Source: Pseudonocardia hierapolitana
GTDB lineage: Bacteria; Actinomycetota; Actinomycetes; Mycobacteriales; Pseudonocardiaceae
Length of the DNA: 64,000 nucleotides
Direction of reading: 5' to 3'
Assembly: GCF_007994075.1 (NCBI RefSeq)
Contig: NZ_VIWU01000001.1
Span: 5,890,001 to 5,954,000 of the forward strand
Below are positions 32,766 through 40,556 of this stretch, piece by piece. The notes under the pieces were generated by a model that saw only the letters and a program-made list of their open reading frames with translations, made no database searches and had not been told where the DNA came from. How positions within the stretch are numbered: position 1 is the first letter of the stretch; the number at the start of each line of letters is the position of its first letter. The position numbers and the translations under genes were made by a program.

Positions 32766-32785
32766 GCGCGTTCCGCGGAACGCGC
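32766..32785. repeat. Perfect 20-base palindrome
   Basis: GCGCGTTCCGCGGAACGCGC has no loop and no mismatch. It sits 30 bases before the left arm of the large inverted repeat. Confidence 0.8.
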
Positions 32786-32815
32786 CGGGGGTGCTGCTCG
32801 GGACGAAACCGTCTC

Positions 32816-33424
32816 GTGGGCGCGCCGTTCCCGGCTCGGGCCGCCCGGCCTCACGCACCGGTCCTGGGCTGTCGTGGTGTCGATCCGGTTCGCGTCGCAC
32901 CTCACGTGTGCGGGGTGGCCGGGTTGGGTTCACTACCCCCCGGGGTTACGTGGACGGCCGTCCCCGACCTGGGGGCACGCCCGTTCGGGGACGAGACCGC
33001 TGCGGTCGGGTGCCACGCAACCGGCTGTGGTCCCGTTCCGACCTCAGCAGTTCCCAGGAGCCGAAGGCACGACTCGACCCGAGCGGGACATGAGCTGTTC
33101 GGTGCGCTCATGCCCCGTTCCTCACTGGTCGGAGGACTGCAGGGCTCGGCGCCTGGGGTGGTCGCGCCGGGGCTTGCCAGGACGGGTTGGGGATCGAGGG
33201 TCGGCACCACAGCCAGTTGCGTGGCACCCGACAGCGACGGACTCGTCCCGAACAGGCGTGCCCCCAGCCGGGGACGGCCGTCCACGCAACCCGGGAGGTC
33301 GGTAGTGAACCCAACCCGGCCACTCACGCAGGCGAGGGGTCGACCGGGAACAGGCTGGATCACAAGAGCAGCCTGGAAGGGCGGGCGAGCACCGGGCGGC
33401 CCGAGCCGGAAACGGCGCGCCCAC
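32816..33424. repeat. Large head-to-head imperfect inverted repeat
   Basis: The left arm (32816-33095) and right arm (33106-33424) are reverse-complementary copies of one sequence with scattered mismatches and several indels, around a 10-base centre. Matching blocks include GTGGGCGCGCCGTT, GGCCGGGTTGGGTTCACTAC, GTGGACGGCCGTCCCC, GGGGGCACGCC, GGTGCCACGCAAC and the central CATGAGC/GCTCATG. Frames starting MGAPFPARAAR occur in both arms but break at different places, so the unit looks non-coding. It could be two copies of a non-autonomous element inserted tail to tail, or a decayed palindromic element. Confidence 0.85.
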
Positions 33425-33460
33425 CGCAGCCCACCCGACCGGATCGTCCCGGCGCCGGCG

Positions 33461-33603
33461 GCATGATCCGGACTATCGGTTGTCCATGGCTGTGGCCACA
33501 ACCATGCACACCCGATACCGCGGATCATGGAAGGCAAAATCGCAAGTAGCGGGTGCACAGTGCTGCCACCACAGCACTGGACAACCGACACTGCGGATCA
33601 TGC
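33461..33603. repeat. Second imperfect inverted repeat, abutting an IS remnant
   Basis: Arms of 58 bases (33461-33518 and 33546-33603) pair at about 44 of 58 positions across a 27-base loop. The outer ends are perfect (GCATGATCC with GGATCATGC). The right end reaches the IS982-like fragment at 33598, so this may be part of that element's end structure or an independent palindromic unit. Confidence 0.7.
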
Positions 33604-33836
33604 CCGCGACCACCACCGAACAGGGCGTGTGATCAGTGACAACGCGACGCGGAGGCGTTTGTTGTAGCCGGATCGGCCGGGCAGGTAGGGAACGCGCCGG
33701 GCAGCGCACGCGGGACGCAGCGGGCCTCGGAACGGAACCCGAGTACACACGGCCAGGGTGAGCAGTTCGGCGTCGGAGAGCTTGAACGCCCTCCTGACAT
33801 GTCCACCACTGGCATTCAGTCGGAGTTGCTCGTCTT
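33598..33836 (-). pseudogene. IS982-like transposase fragment
   Basis: A short minus-strand frame reads KLSDAELLTLAV, RVPYLPGRSGYNKRLR and ALSLI. This is the conserved N-terminal region of actinobacterial IS982-type transposases (LSDAELL followed by FPYLPxxxGYNKRLR). Everything after that region, including the catalytic DDE core, is missing, and the true start is also absent. The frame is continuous with the sigma-factor gene's shadow frame, so no independent start exists. It marks a decayed insertion next to the inverted repeats. Confidence 0.7.
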
Positions 33837-33839
33837 GGA

Positions 33840-35060
33840 TCAGCGCCCGAGGTGCGCGGCCCGCGCCTCGAGGTAGCGCTGCTCCGGCGCACTGAGCGTG
33901 CCGCGGGCGGCCAGCCGGAACTCGACGACCGCGGCGTCGAGATCGCCGGCAGCCTCCAGCAGGTGGGCGCGCACGGCGTGCAGCCGGTGGTGCCCGGCGA
34001 GCGCCGGATCGGTCGCCGCCGCGGTGAGCTGCTCGAGGGCGGCGCGCGGGCCGTGCACCTCGGAGACGGCCACGATCCGGTTGAGCGTCACCATCGGGCC
34101 GGGGGAGAGGACCTGCAGGTGGTTGTAGAGCGCGAGGATCTGCGGCCAGTCGGTGTCCTCGGCCAGCGTGGCCTCGTCGTGCACCGCGGCGATCGCGGCC
34201 TGCAGCTGGTACGGGCCGATCGGCGCGGTGGCGAGGGTCTCGCTGATCAACGCGGTGCCCTCGGCGATCGCGGCCTCGTCCCAAGCCTGCCGGTCCTGCT
34301 CGGCCAGCGGGACGAGGCTGCCGTCGGGTGCGGTGCGCGCGGGGCGGCGGGCGTCCGTGAGCAACATCAGGGCGAGCAGGCCTGCGACCTCGCCGTCCGC
34401 GGGCAGGAGGGCGCGCAGCTGCCGCGTGAGCCGGATCGCCTCCGCGGTGAGCTCGACCCGGCCCAGCTCCGTGCCGGAGGTGGCCGTGTAGCCCTCGTTG
34501 AAGATCAGGTAGAGCACGTGCAGCGCTGCCGCGATCCGTTCCCCGCGCTCTGCGGGTGGCGGCATCCGGAACTCCGCGCCCGCGGCCTTGATCCGCTGCT
34601 TGGCCCGGCTGATCCGCTGCGCGACCGTGGACTCCGGCACCAGGAACGCGCGGGCGATCTCCGCCGTGGTGAGCCCGCCGACCGCCCTCAGCGTGAGTGC
34701 CACCTGCGACGGCGGGGTGAGGGCGGGATGGCAGCAGAGCAGGAGCAGGGTGAGGGAGTCGTCGACGGCGGATGCCGGGTCGGGCGGGGGCGGCGTCAGC
34801 GCGAAGACGCTCTCCTCCCGCCGCTCGCGGGCCGTGTCCGACCGCCACATCTCGATGCGCCGCCGGGACGCGGTGGTGATCAGCCAGCCCTTCGGGTTGT
34901 CCGGCACCCCCTCGGCCGGCCACTGCACGGCGGCGGCGAGCAGCGCCTCCTGGACGGCGTCCTCGCAGGCGTCGAACCCGCCGTGCCGCCGGACGACGGC
35001 GACGAGCACCTGCGGGGCCAGTTCCCGTACCAGGTTCCCGACGTCCGTCGGCGTCACCAT
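33840..35060 (-). CDS. ECF42-type RNA polymerase sigma factor
   Basis: A 406-residue extracytoplasmic-function sigma factor of the ECF42 type. Sigma2 is in LVAVVRRHGGFDACEDAVQEALLAA and PKGWLITTASRRRIEMWR. Sigma4 is in LTLRAVGGLTTAEIARAFLVPESTVAQRISRAKQRI. A long C-terminal TPR-like/DUF6596 extension of about 200 residues follows (LYLIFNEGYTA, HRLHAVRAHLLEAAG, then a short tail). ECF42 genes typically lie next to DGPF/YCII genes, as here. There is no anti-sigma factor; the C-terminal extension is thought to control activity. Its start overlaps the stop of the YCII gene. Confidence 0.93.
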   Translation of the reverse strand: MVTPTDVGNLVRELAPQVLVAVVRRHGGFDACEDAVQEALLAAAVQWPAEGVPDNPKGWLITTASRRRIEMWRSDTARERREESVFALTPPPPDPASAVDDSLTLLLLCCHPALTPPSQVALTLRAVGGLTTAEIARAFLVPESTVAQRISRAKQRIKAAGAEFRMPPPAERGERIAAALHVLYLIFNEGYTATSGTELGRVELTAEAIRLTRQLRALLPADGEVAGLLALMLLTDARRPARTAPDGSLVPLAEQDRQAWDEAAIAEGTALISETLATAPIGPYQLQAAIAAVHDEATLAEDTDWPQILALYNHLQVLSPGPMVTLNRIVAVSEVHGPRAALEQLTAAATDPALAGHHRLHAVRAHLLEAAGDLDAAVVEFRLAARGTLSAPEQRYLEARAAHLGR

Positions 35061-35425
35061 TCGGTGACGTCCAGGCTCCGCGCCGGCCGCACCTCCACGA
35101 GACCCAGTGCCGCCTCGGGGACCTTCGCCGCGATCTCGACGGCCCGCTCCTCGCCCGCGACGTCGAGCAGGTAGATGCCCGCCAGGTGCTCCTTCGCCTC
35201 GGCGAACGGGCCGTCGGTCGTGAGCGTCCGGCCCTCGTCGACCCGCACGCGCTTCGTGGTCGAGAGATCGGCCAGCGCGGTGGTGGCCACCAGCTCACCG
35301 GACGCCTCCAGCTCCGCGGTCAGGCCCGCGTAGTAGGCGAGCCCCTCGCCGCGTTCGGTCTCGGAGAACTGCTCCCAGAGCTTCCGCGACTCGGCGTTGC
35401 TGTAGATCAGGACCACGTACTTCAC
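35054..35425 (-). CDS. YCII/DGPF-domain protein, ECF42 partner
   Basis: A 123-residue YCII-related protein with the DGPF motif in LTTDGPFAEAKEHLAGIYLLD. It begins KYVVLIYSNAES, the usual first strand. DGPF proteins are the constant genomic partners of ECF42 sigma factors, often as their targets; biochemical activity is unknown. GTG 35425 is supported by AAGGAGG ten bases upstream. Its ends overlap both neighbours by a few bases, so SRPBCC, YCII and sigma factor form one operon. Confidence 0.9.
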   Translation of the reverse strand: MKYVVLIYSNAESRKLWEQFSETERGEGLAYYAGLTAELEASGELVATTALADLSTTKRVRVDEGRTLTTDGPFAEAKEHLAGIYLLDVAGEERAVEIAAKVPEAALGLVEVRPARSLDVTEW

Positions 35426-35910
35426 CGCGCAGGAGCCTCCTTCTCGGCGACCGTGGTGATCGTGCGGAGCGTCTCCTGCATGCCCCGGTGCAGATCGGAG
35501 CGGCGGTCCTTCCCGCCGAACAACGTGCCGATGATGAACCAGCCGATCCGCGTGATCGGCCGCGTGACCTCGTAGCTCTCGGTGAGCCGCGTGCCACCGT
35601 CCTCGGGCTCCAGCCGGTAGCGCCACACGAGGGTGCCGGCGAACGGTTCGGTGCGGCTGATCGCGAACTCGCGCCCGGGCTCGGCGGCGATCACGATCGG
35701 CGTGTTCCGCCACGGCGGGCGGCGCGGGAGCTGGTTGGTGGCGCGGAACCGCGCGCCGACGGCCGGCCCGTCGGCGCCGTCGAGCCAGACGCAGCGGCGG
35801 ATCTCCGGGCTGAACTCCGTCATCCGGGTCACGTCGGACACGAGCCGGTAGACGGCGTCGGGCGGCGCCTGTACGTGGACGGTCAGCTCGTCGCGGTCGA
35901 GGGTCTGCAC
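35422..35910 (-). CDS. SRPBCC (polyketide cyclase/dehydrase-like) protein
   Basis: A 162-residue SRPBCC-fold protein. It starts LTVHVQAPPDAVYRLVSDVTRMTEFSPEIRR and later has TRLTESYEVTRP with a hydrophobic helix IGWFIIGTLFGG near the C-terminus. Such proteins bind lipids or polyketides in a deep pocket. It is the first gene of the ECF42 operon and overlaps the YCII start through GTGA. The role is unknown; membrane-lipid sensing or turnover would fit the hydrophobic helix but is speculative. Confidence 0.85.
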   Translation of the reverse strand: MQTLDRDELTVHVQAPPDAVYRLVSDVTRMTEFSPEIRRCVWLDGADGPAVGARFRATNQLPRRPPWRNTPIVIAAEPGREFAISRTEPFAGTLVWRYRLEPEDGGTRLTESYEVTRPITRIGWFIIGTLFGGKDRRSDLHRGMQETLRTITTVAEKEAPAR

Positions 35911-35962
35911 GATCCGCTCCTTCCGCCGCGGGACCGGAGCGTCCCGCCGCGCCCGGGGCGCG

Positions 35963-36724
35963 TCAAGCGGTCATGAGCAGGTAGACCCCGACGGTCACGC
36001 CGAGCAGCACCACCGCAGCGCGCAGCACGGCCTCGGGAGACCGGCGGGCGACGCGAGCGCCGACGTAGCCCCCGACGAGCGTCGTGGGGGCGAGCGTCCC
36101 GACCGCGAGCCAGTCCACCGGCGCGCCGATCGCGAAGTACACGACGGTCACCGTGGCCACCACCAGCGACAGCATCCCCTTCAAGGCGTTGAGCCGCACC
36201 AGGGTGTCGTGGGCGAACAGGGAGAGCGTCGCGATGAGGATGACGCCGAGCGCGCCGCCGAAGTACCCGCCGTACACCGCCGCGAGGAACACGGTGGGCA
36301 GCAGGGTGGCGAGCCGGTCCGGTGCACCGGGCGTGGGGGCCGTCCAGCGCCGGATCAACGGCTGCAACGCGAACACGGCGCTGGCCAGCAGCACCAGCAC
36401 CGGTACGACCGCGTCGAACACCGCGCTGGGCAGCACCAGGAGAAGCGCGCAGCCGACCGCCGAGCCGGCGGCCGCCACCACCGAGGTGAGCACGGCGCGC
36501 CGTCCCTGTCCCTTCAGGTCGCGCCGGGCGCCCGTGACGATCCCGAGGTAGCCGGGCCACTGCGCGATCGAGTTCGTGACGTTGGCGGCGAGCGGCGGCA
36601 GACCCACCGCGAGCAGCGAGGGGAACACCAGCAGGGAGCCGCCGCCGGCAGCAGCGTTCACCGCCCCGGCCACCAGGCCGGCGACGAGGAGGAACGCCAG
36701 CGAGCCCGGCGACGCATCGATCAC
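35963..36724 (-). CDS. TSUP-family (TauE/SafE) membrane transporter
   Basis: A 253-residue membrane protein with about seven to eight hydrophobic helices. It carries the TSUP hallmark in the first half (GAVNAAAGGGSLLVFPSLLAVGLPPLAANVTNS) and its second-half counterpart (AVYGGYFGGALGVILIATLSL). The family exports sulfite, sulfoacetate or other organosulfonates and some organic anions. No sulfur-metabolism gene is adjacent, so the substrate is open. The gene is transcribed alone, 52 bases upstream of the SRPBCC operon. Confidence 0.88.
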   Translation of the reverse strand: MIDASPGSLAFLLVAGLVAGAVNAAAGGGSLLVFPSLLAVGLPPLAANVTNSIAQWPGYLGIVTGARRDLKGQGRRAVLTSVVAAAGSAVGCALLLVLPSAVFDAVVPVLVLLASAVFALQPLIRRWTAPTPGAPDRLATLLPTVFLAAVYGGYFGGALGVILIATLSLFAHDTLVRLNALKGMLSLVVATVTVVYFAIGAPVDWLAVGTLAPTTLVGGYVGARVARRSPEAVLRAAVVLLGVTVGVYLLMTA

Positions 36725-36818
36725 GAAGCCACGGTAATTGCGGCATGCAGCGGATCCCGCGATGCGCGGCCCGCGTCACGCGTGGCGCATGACACCGGAG
36801 CGGGCGGAGTATGGGGCC

Positions 36819-36965
36819 GTGTCCGACGGCGAGGAGAGCGGCGACGCGGTGTGCTGGCTCGGGATGCTGTGCCCCGAGTGCGGTGCCATGCCCAGCGAGG
36901 GAACGGACCGCTGCTGGAGGTGCGGCGCGGACCGGCAGACGGGCGAGGAACGCGACGCAACCTGA
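36819..36965 (+). CDS. Small zinc-ribbon protein
   Basis: A 48-residue protein dominated by a zinc ribbon. The sequence VCWLGMLCPECGAMPSEG is followed by DRCWRCGADRQ, giving two CxxC knuckles. No enzymatic domain is visible, and RNA or protein binding is typical of such ribbons. GTG 36819 was chosen because GGAG lies at good distance. Longer in-frame starts (36738, 36789) add unconserved Arg/Pro-rich sequence and overlap the divergent transporter promoter region. Confidence 0.6.
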   Translation: MSDGEESGDAVCWLGMLCPECGAMPSEGTDRCWRCGADRQTGEERDAT

Positions 36966-37010
36966 GAGGTCGGCGGCACGTCCTCAGGTATGACGCCCGA
37001 GGAGGCCGCC

Positions 37011-37574
37011 ATGTCCCGCACCCTCCGCCACCTGCTGACCGTCGTGCTCGCCCTCACCGCCGTCGCGCTGCCCCTCCTGGCCGCCACGGTCGCCACACCC
37101 GTGCCCGTCGCCACGACGTCCTGCGCCACGCCGTGGGGCAGCACCCCCGAGTGGGTCATGCCGCTGGGCCGCGCCACGCTGACCGCCGTGCGCACCGGCC
37201 GGCACGACTGCTTCGACCGCGTCGTGTTCGACCTGGCCGGCCCCGCGGCCGGATACCGCGTGGAGTACGTGGACCAGGTGTTGCAGGACGGCTCCGGCGC
37301 CGTGCTCCCGGTGCCCGGCGGCGCCCGGCTGCTCGTGAACGTCAACCACCCGGCCTACGACGACGCGGGCCACCCGACGATCCGGCCGACGCCCACAGCC
37401 GGGCAGCAGGTCGCCGACGTGCGCGGCTACCGGACGCTGCGCTCCGTCGTCTACGGGAGCAGCTTCGAGGGCGCCACCACCTTCGGCGTCGGGGTCCGCG
37501 CGCAGCTCCCGTTCCGCGTGTTCACCGTCGACGGGTCCCGCGTCGTCGTCGACGTGGCGCACCGCTGGTCCTGA
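37011..37574 (+). CDS. Secreted AMIN-like domain protein
   Basis: A 187-residue exported protein. A signal peptide covers about residues 1-28 (RTLRHLLTVVLALTAVALPLLAA). The mature domain resembles the actinobacterial AMIN-like fold (DCFDRVVFDLAGPAAGYRVEYV, GARLLVNVNHPAYDDAGH, PFRVFTVDGSRVVVDVAHRW). Two cysteines (TTSCATPWG and RHDCFDR) could form a disulfide outside the cell. The AMIN-like fold is linked to cell-wall binding. ATG 37011 follows GAGGAGG; an upstream ATG at 36990 lacks this. Confidence 0.82.
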   Translation: MSRTLRHLLTVVLALTAVALPLLAATVATPVPVATTSCATPWGSTPEWVMPLGRATLTAVRTGRHDCFDRVVFDLAGPAAGYRVEYVDQVLQDGSGAVLPVPGGARLLVNVNHPAYDDAGHPTIRPTPTAGQQVADVRGYRTLRSVVYGSSFEGATTFGVGVRAQLPFRVFTVDGSRVVVDVAHRWS

Positions 37575-37595
37575 ACCGTCCCGAGTAGACTGGCT

Positions 37596-38003
37596 GGGCG
37601 GACGAGCTGGCCGGGCGGCCGCGTCGACGGGCAACCGTCGCCGAGGAAAGTCCGGACTCCGCAGGGCAGGGTGGTTGTCAACGGCAACCCGGGGCGACCC
37701 GCGGGAAAGTGCCACAGAAAACAGACCGCCTCGCGCAACCGCGCGGGGTAAGGGTGAAACGGTGGTGTAAGAGACCACCAGCACCCCGGGTGACCGGGGT
37801 GGCTCGGTAAACCCCACCCGGAGCAAGGTCAAAAGGCTCCCGCGTGCGGGAGCTGCGCAGGCGTTCGAGGGCGGCCCGTCCGAGCCTGCGGGTAGACCGC
37901 TCGAGCCCGCCGGTGACGGCGGGCCTAGATGGATGGTCGCCGAACGGTGCGCCGCAAGGCGCCCGGGAACAGGATCCGGCTTACAGGCCAGCTCGTCCGC
38001 CCC
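37596..38003 (+). ncRNA. rnpB: RNase P RNA, bacterial class A
   Basis: All hallmark blocks of the catalytic RNA that matures tRNA 5' ends are present in order. The P1 strand GGGCGGACGAGCTGGCC (from 37596) pairs perfectly with GGCCAGCTCGTCCGCC at the end (37986-38003). Between them are GAGGAAAGTCCGG, ACAGAAAACAGACCGCC, GGTAAGGGTGAAACGGTG, TAAGAGACCACCAG, CGGTAAACCCCACC, the 3' AGATGGATGGTCGCC and ACAGGATCCGGCTTACA. Length of about 408 bases fits actinobacterial class A RNA. The exact ends are estimated from P1. It lies 21 bases downstream of the secreted-protein gene. Confidence 0.97.
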
Positions 38004-38026
38004 ACGCCTGTGAGCTGCGGATATGT

Positions 38027-39290
38027 CATCCGCTCTTGTTCTCGGGGCACACCGGGGGCCGCAGCAGTCGAGATCGCGGCGGCGATCGCGTCAGGGACGG
38101 TGTGCGCGGAGACCGTCGACAATTGGGGACCTGACCGTTCAACCGACTCGCCAGGGCTGAGTGACCTGCGATGCTGGCAGCGTGCTGTCGGACCACGCCG
38201 GGCCCATCGCCCACGGGTTCGGCTGGGGCGGCCACGTGCACGACATGGCCCTGGCAGCCCGGGGCGAGCAGGGTCGCGTCTGGCGGCTCACCACCGAGCG
38301 GGGAACCTACGCGGTCAAGGAGCTCATCGTCCGCCAGACGCCGGCCGATGTGGAGATGGACGTGGCCTTCCAGGAGGCCGTTCTCGCCGCCGGGTCGGTG
38401 ACGATGCCGCAGCCGATCCGCACCGTCGACGGGGACGTCCTGCTCGAGGTGGCCGGGCAGCAGGTGAGGGCCTACACATGGGTCGACCTGCTGCCGACCG
38501 ACCTGACCCTCGACTCCGCATCCGTCGGTGCGGCGCTCGCCGCCGTGCACCGCGTGCAGCACCTGCTGGCACGGCCGCTGCACCCTTGGTACTCCGAGCC
38601 GGTGGGGGAGGCGCGATGGGCCGATCTCCTGACGGCCGCGCAGGCCGCCCGCGCTCCCTTCGCCGAGGCGTTCCGTGCGGAGGTGCCTCACCTGCTGGCG
38701 CTGGAGGCCGTGTTGGAGGCGCCGAGCCGGCTGCAGAACTGCCACCGTGACCTCTGGGCCGACAACATGCTCCCGACCCCGGACGGCGCGATCTGCGTGA
38801 TCGACTGGGAGAACTGCGGACTGGCGGATCCTTCGCAGGAGGTCCCCATGGCCCTGGTGGACTTCGGCGGCGACGACCAGCGCCGGATCGCCGCGCTCTA
38901 CCGGGCGTACCTGGACAACGGTGGCCCTGGCCGGGTCAGCGGGCCGGGGTCGTTCACGATGGTGATCGCCCAGTTCGGCCACTTCTGGGAGTCGGCGGTT
39001 CGCACCTACGCCGCACCGGAGGCGACCGACGAGCAGCGGGCACACAGCGTGGACCGGGTTGCGGAGCTGCTGGACCGGCCGCTGCGGCCACACCACATCG
39101 AGGAGATGCTCGACACCCTGGCCGGGACTGCCCTGTCCGGCGGGTCGGAGCGCCTCCCAGGTGCAGGTCACCTCCATGCGTCCGACGATTGATCTGTCCG
39201 CTCCACGGGGCAGCCCTCCGCCCACGCCCGGAGATCGAGGGTCCGTATGGCAGCGCCGGCATGCCGGCCACACCATCCGCTCTTGTTCTC
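38027..39290. repeat. 17-bp direct repeats flanking the phosphotransferase gene
   Basis: CATCCGCTCTTGTTCTC occurs at 38027-38043 and again at 39274-39290 in the same orientation, with the phosphotransferase gene between. The first nine bases resemble the 3' end of a glycine tRNA acceptor strand. Duplicated attachment sites left by an integration event, or a duplicated promoter-proximal sequence, are possible. Only the two 17-base ends are repeats; the interval is unique. Confidence 0.5.
38182..39192 (+). CDS. Aminoglycoside phosphotransferase-family kinase
   Basis: A 336-residue APH/choline kinase-fold protein. The nucleotide lysine is in GTYAVKELIVR. The catalytic loop is NCHRDLWADNML, and the metal-binding motif is VIDWENCGLADPSQEV. 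The family phosphorylates small hydroxylated molecules, and resistance is not implied. Most actinobacterial members have unknown substrates. GTG 38182 sits six bases after a GATGCT -10-like hexamer (leaderless type). GTG 38161 is also in frame but precedes that hexamer. The gene is bracketed by 17-bp direct repeats. Confidence 0.85.
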   Translation: MLSDHAGPIAHGFGWGGHVHDMALAARGEQGRVWRLTTERGTYAVKELIVRQTPADVEMDVAFQEAVLAAGSVTMPQPIRTVDGDVLLEVAGQQVRAYTWVDLLPTDLTLDSASVGAALAAVHRVQHLLARPLHPWYSEPVGEARWADLLTAAQAARAPFAEAFRAEVPHLLALEAVLEAPSRLQNCHRDLWADNMLPTPDGAICVIDWENCGLADPSQEVPMALVDFGGDDQRRIAALYRAYLDNGGPGRVSGPGSFTMVIAQFGHFWESAVRTYAAPEATDEQRAHSVDRVAELLDRPLRPHHIEEMLDTLAGTALSGGSERLPGAGHLHASDD

Positions 39291-39315
39291 ACGTGTTCGG
39301 TGCGAGGCTGGGCTC

Positions 39316-39885
39316 GTGACCGCCGCGCACACCGTGGTCCTGGTCGAGGGAGCCAGTGACGAGTCGGCCATCGAAGCGTTGGCCGAGCGCCGTGGCCGGA
39401 ATCTGGCGGCCGAGGGCGTCTCCCTCGTGGCGATGGGCGGTGCCACGAACATCGGGACGTACGTCCGCAGGTTCGGCCCGTCCGGGCGCGGTCTCCGGCT
39501 GGCTGGTCTCTGCGACGCCGGGGAGGAAGGCGACTTCCGGAGGGGTCTCGAGCGCGGCGGTCTCGGGTCCGGTCCCCGTCGAAGCGATCTCGAGGCGCTC
39601 GGATTCTTCGTGTGCGTGGCCGACCTGGAAGACGAGCTGATCCGTGCCCTCGGCACGGCCGCGGTCGAGCGCGTCGTCGAGGCGGCGGGTGAGCTCGGCT
39701 CGTTCCGCACGCTCCAGAAGCAGCCCGCGTGGCGCTCGGGCACCACTCATGACCAGCTGCGCCGGTTCATGGGCTCGGGCGGTGGCCGCAAGATCCGCTA
39801 CTCCGGCACGCTCGTCGCGGCGCTCGATCTCGACCGCGCCCCGCGGCCGCTGGACATGCTGCTGGCCCACCTGCTGGACCGGTGA
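39316..39885 (+). CDS. TOPRIM-domain protein (OLD-like)
   Basis: A 189-residue stand-alone TOPRIM protein. The first strand and glutamate are in TVVLVEGASDESAIEALAERRG. The metal region includes LAGLCDAGEEGDF, and a VCVADLEDELI segment follows. This resembles the C-terminal nuclease half of OLD-family ATP-dependent endonucleases, here without the ATPase half. It may cleave or bind nucleic acid with a partner in trans. GTG 39316 is preceded at leaderless distance by GAGGCT. An unconserved 23-residue extension upstream was rejected because it is encoded by the direct repeat. Confidence 0.78.
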   Translation: MTAAHTVVLVEGASDESAIEALAERRGRNLAAEGVSLVAMGGATNIGTYVRRFGPSGRGLRLAGLCDAGEEGDFRRGLERGGLGSGPRRSDLEALGFFVCVADLEDELIRALGTAAVERVVEAAGELGSFRTLQKQPAWRSGTTHDQLRRFMGSGGGRKIRYSGTLVAALDLDRAPRPLDMLLAHLLDR

Positions 39886-40007
39886 CGCGGATTCTCGGGA
39901 TACCGATGGTGCTCGCGCTCGTGGGGTGAGGTGCCTCACGCGGCTGTCACAGCGACCCGTCCCGCGGGGTCTGGAGGTCGACTCCGAGCACACACGAAGG
40001 AGAAGTC

Positions 40008-40391
40008 GTGAACCTCGCACTGTGGATCGCCGCCGGACTGCTGGCCGCCGTCGCCCTCGCCGGCGGCATCAGCAAGACGTTCGTCCCGAAGGAGAAGTTG
40101 GCTGCGCACGAGGGCGGGCAATGGACCGCAGACGCCGGTGTCGGCTTCGTCAAGACCCTCGGGATCCTCGAGCTCCTGGCCGCGGTCGGCCTGATCCTGC
40201 CCGCCGTGCTCGGCATCGCACCGGTCATGGTGGCGGTGACCGCTGTCTGCTGGATCCTGCTCATGATCGGCGCGATGATCACCCATGGCCGATACGGCCA
40301 GTTCAAGCTCGTGCTGCTGAACGCGGTCTACCTCGCGCTCGCGGCCTTCGTCGCGTGGGGCCGCTTCGGCGTCGAGTCCTTCACCGCGTGA
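40008..40391 (+). CDS. DoxX-like membrane protein
   Basis: A 127-residue protein with four hydrophobic helices (from LALWIAAGLLAAVALAGG to AVYLALAAFVAWGRFG), typical of the small DoxX-like family. GTG 40008 has an AAGGAG ribosome binding site seven bases upstream. DoxX proteins are linked to membrane thiol or redox balance in some bacteria; no specific role is known for this type. It stands alone. Confidence 0.82.
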   Translation: MNLALWIAAGLLAAVALAGGISKTFVPKEKLAAHEGGQWTADAGVGFVKTLGILELLAAVGLILPAVLGIAPVMVAVTAVCWILLMIGAMITHGRYGQFKLVLLNAVYLALAAFVAWGRFGVESFTA

Positions 40392-40484
40392 CGACCACGA
40401 GCGTGTCTCCCGCGCTCCAAGAGCGTGTGCGTCCGAATGCCGGACTCGCCGTCCCAGGCGCACGACTCGCCGGTCGAAACGCCC

Positions 40485-40528
40485 GACTCGCGCGCACCCA
40501 GACCGCGACTCGCGCGCACCCAGACCGC
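40485..40528. repeat. 22-bp tandem repeat between convergent genes
   Basis: GACTCGCGCGCACCCAGACCGC is repeated exactly at 40485-40506 and 40507-40528. Shorter GACTCG copies precede it from 40443. It lies between the DoxX-like gene and the arginase-like gene. Confidence 0.8.
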
Positions 40529-40556
40529 GACGGGTCTCCGGGTCCTGGAGAAACCC

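Noticed and set aside
32816..33466. Plus- and minus-strand frames starting MGAPFPARAAR as a conserved protein pair
   Set aside because: The similarity comes from the inverted DNA repeat. The frames break at different indels in each arm and show no codon-level conservation.
38182..39192. Phosphotransferase gene as an antibiotic-resistance determinant
   Set aside because: Only the general APH fold is visible; most actinobacterial members have other or unknown substrates.
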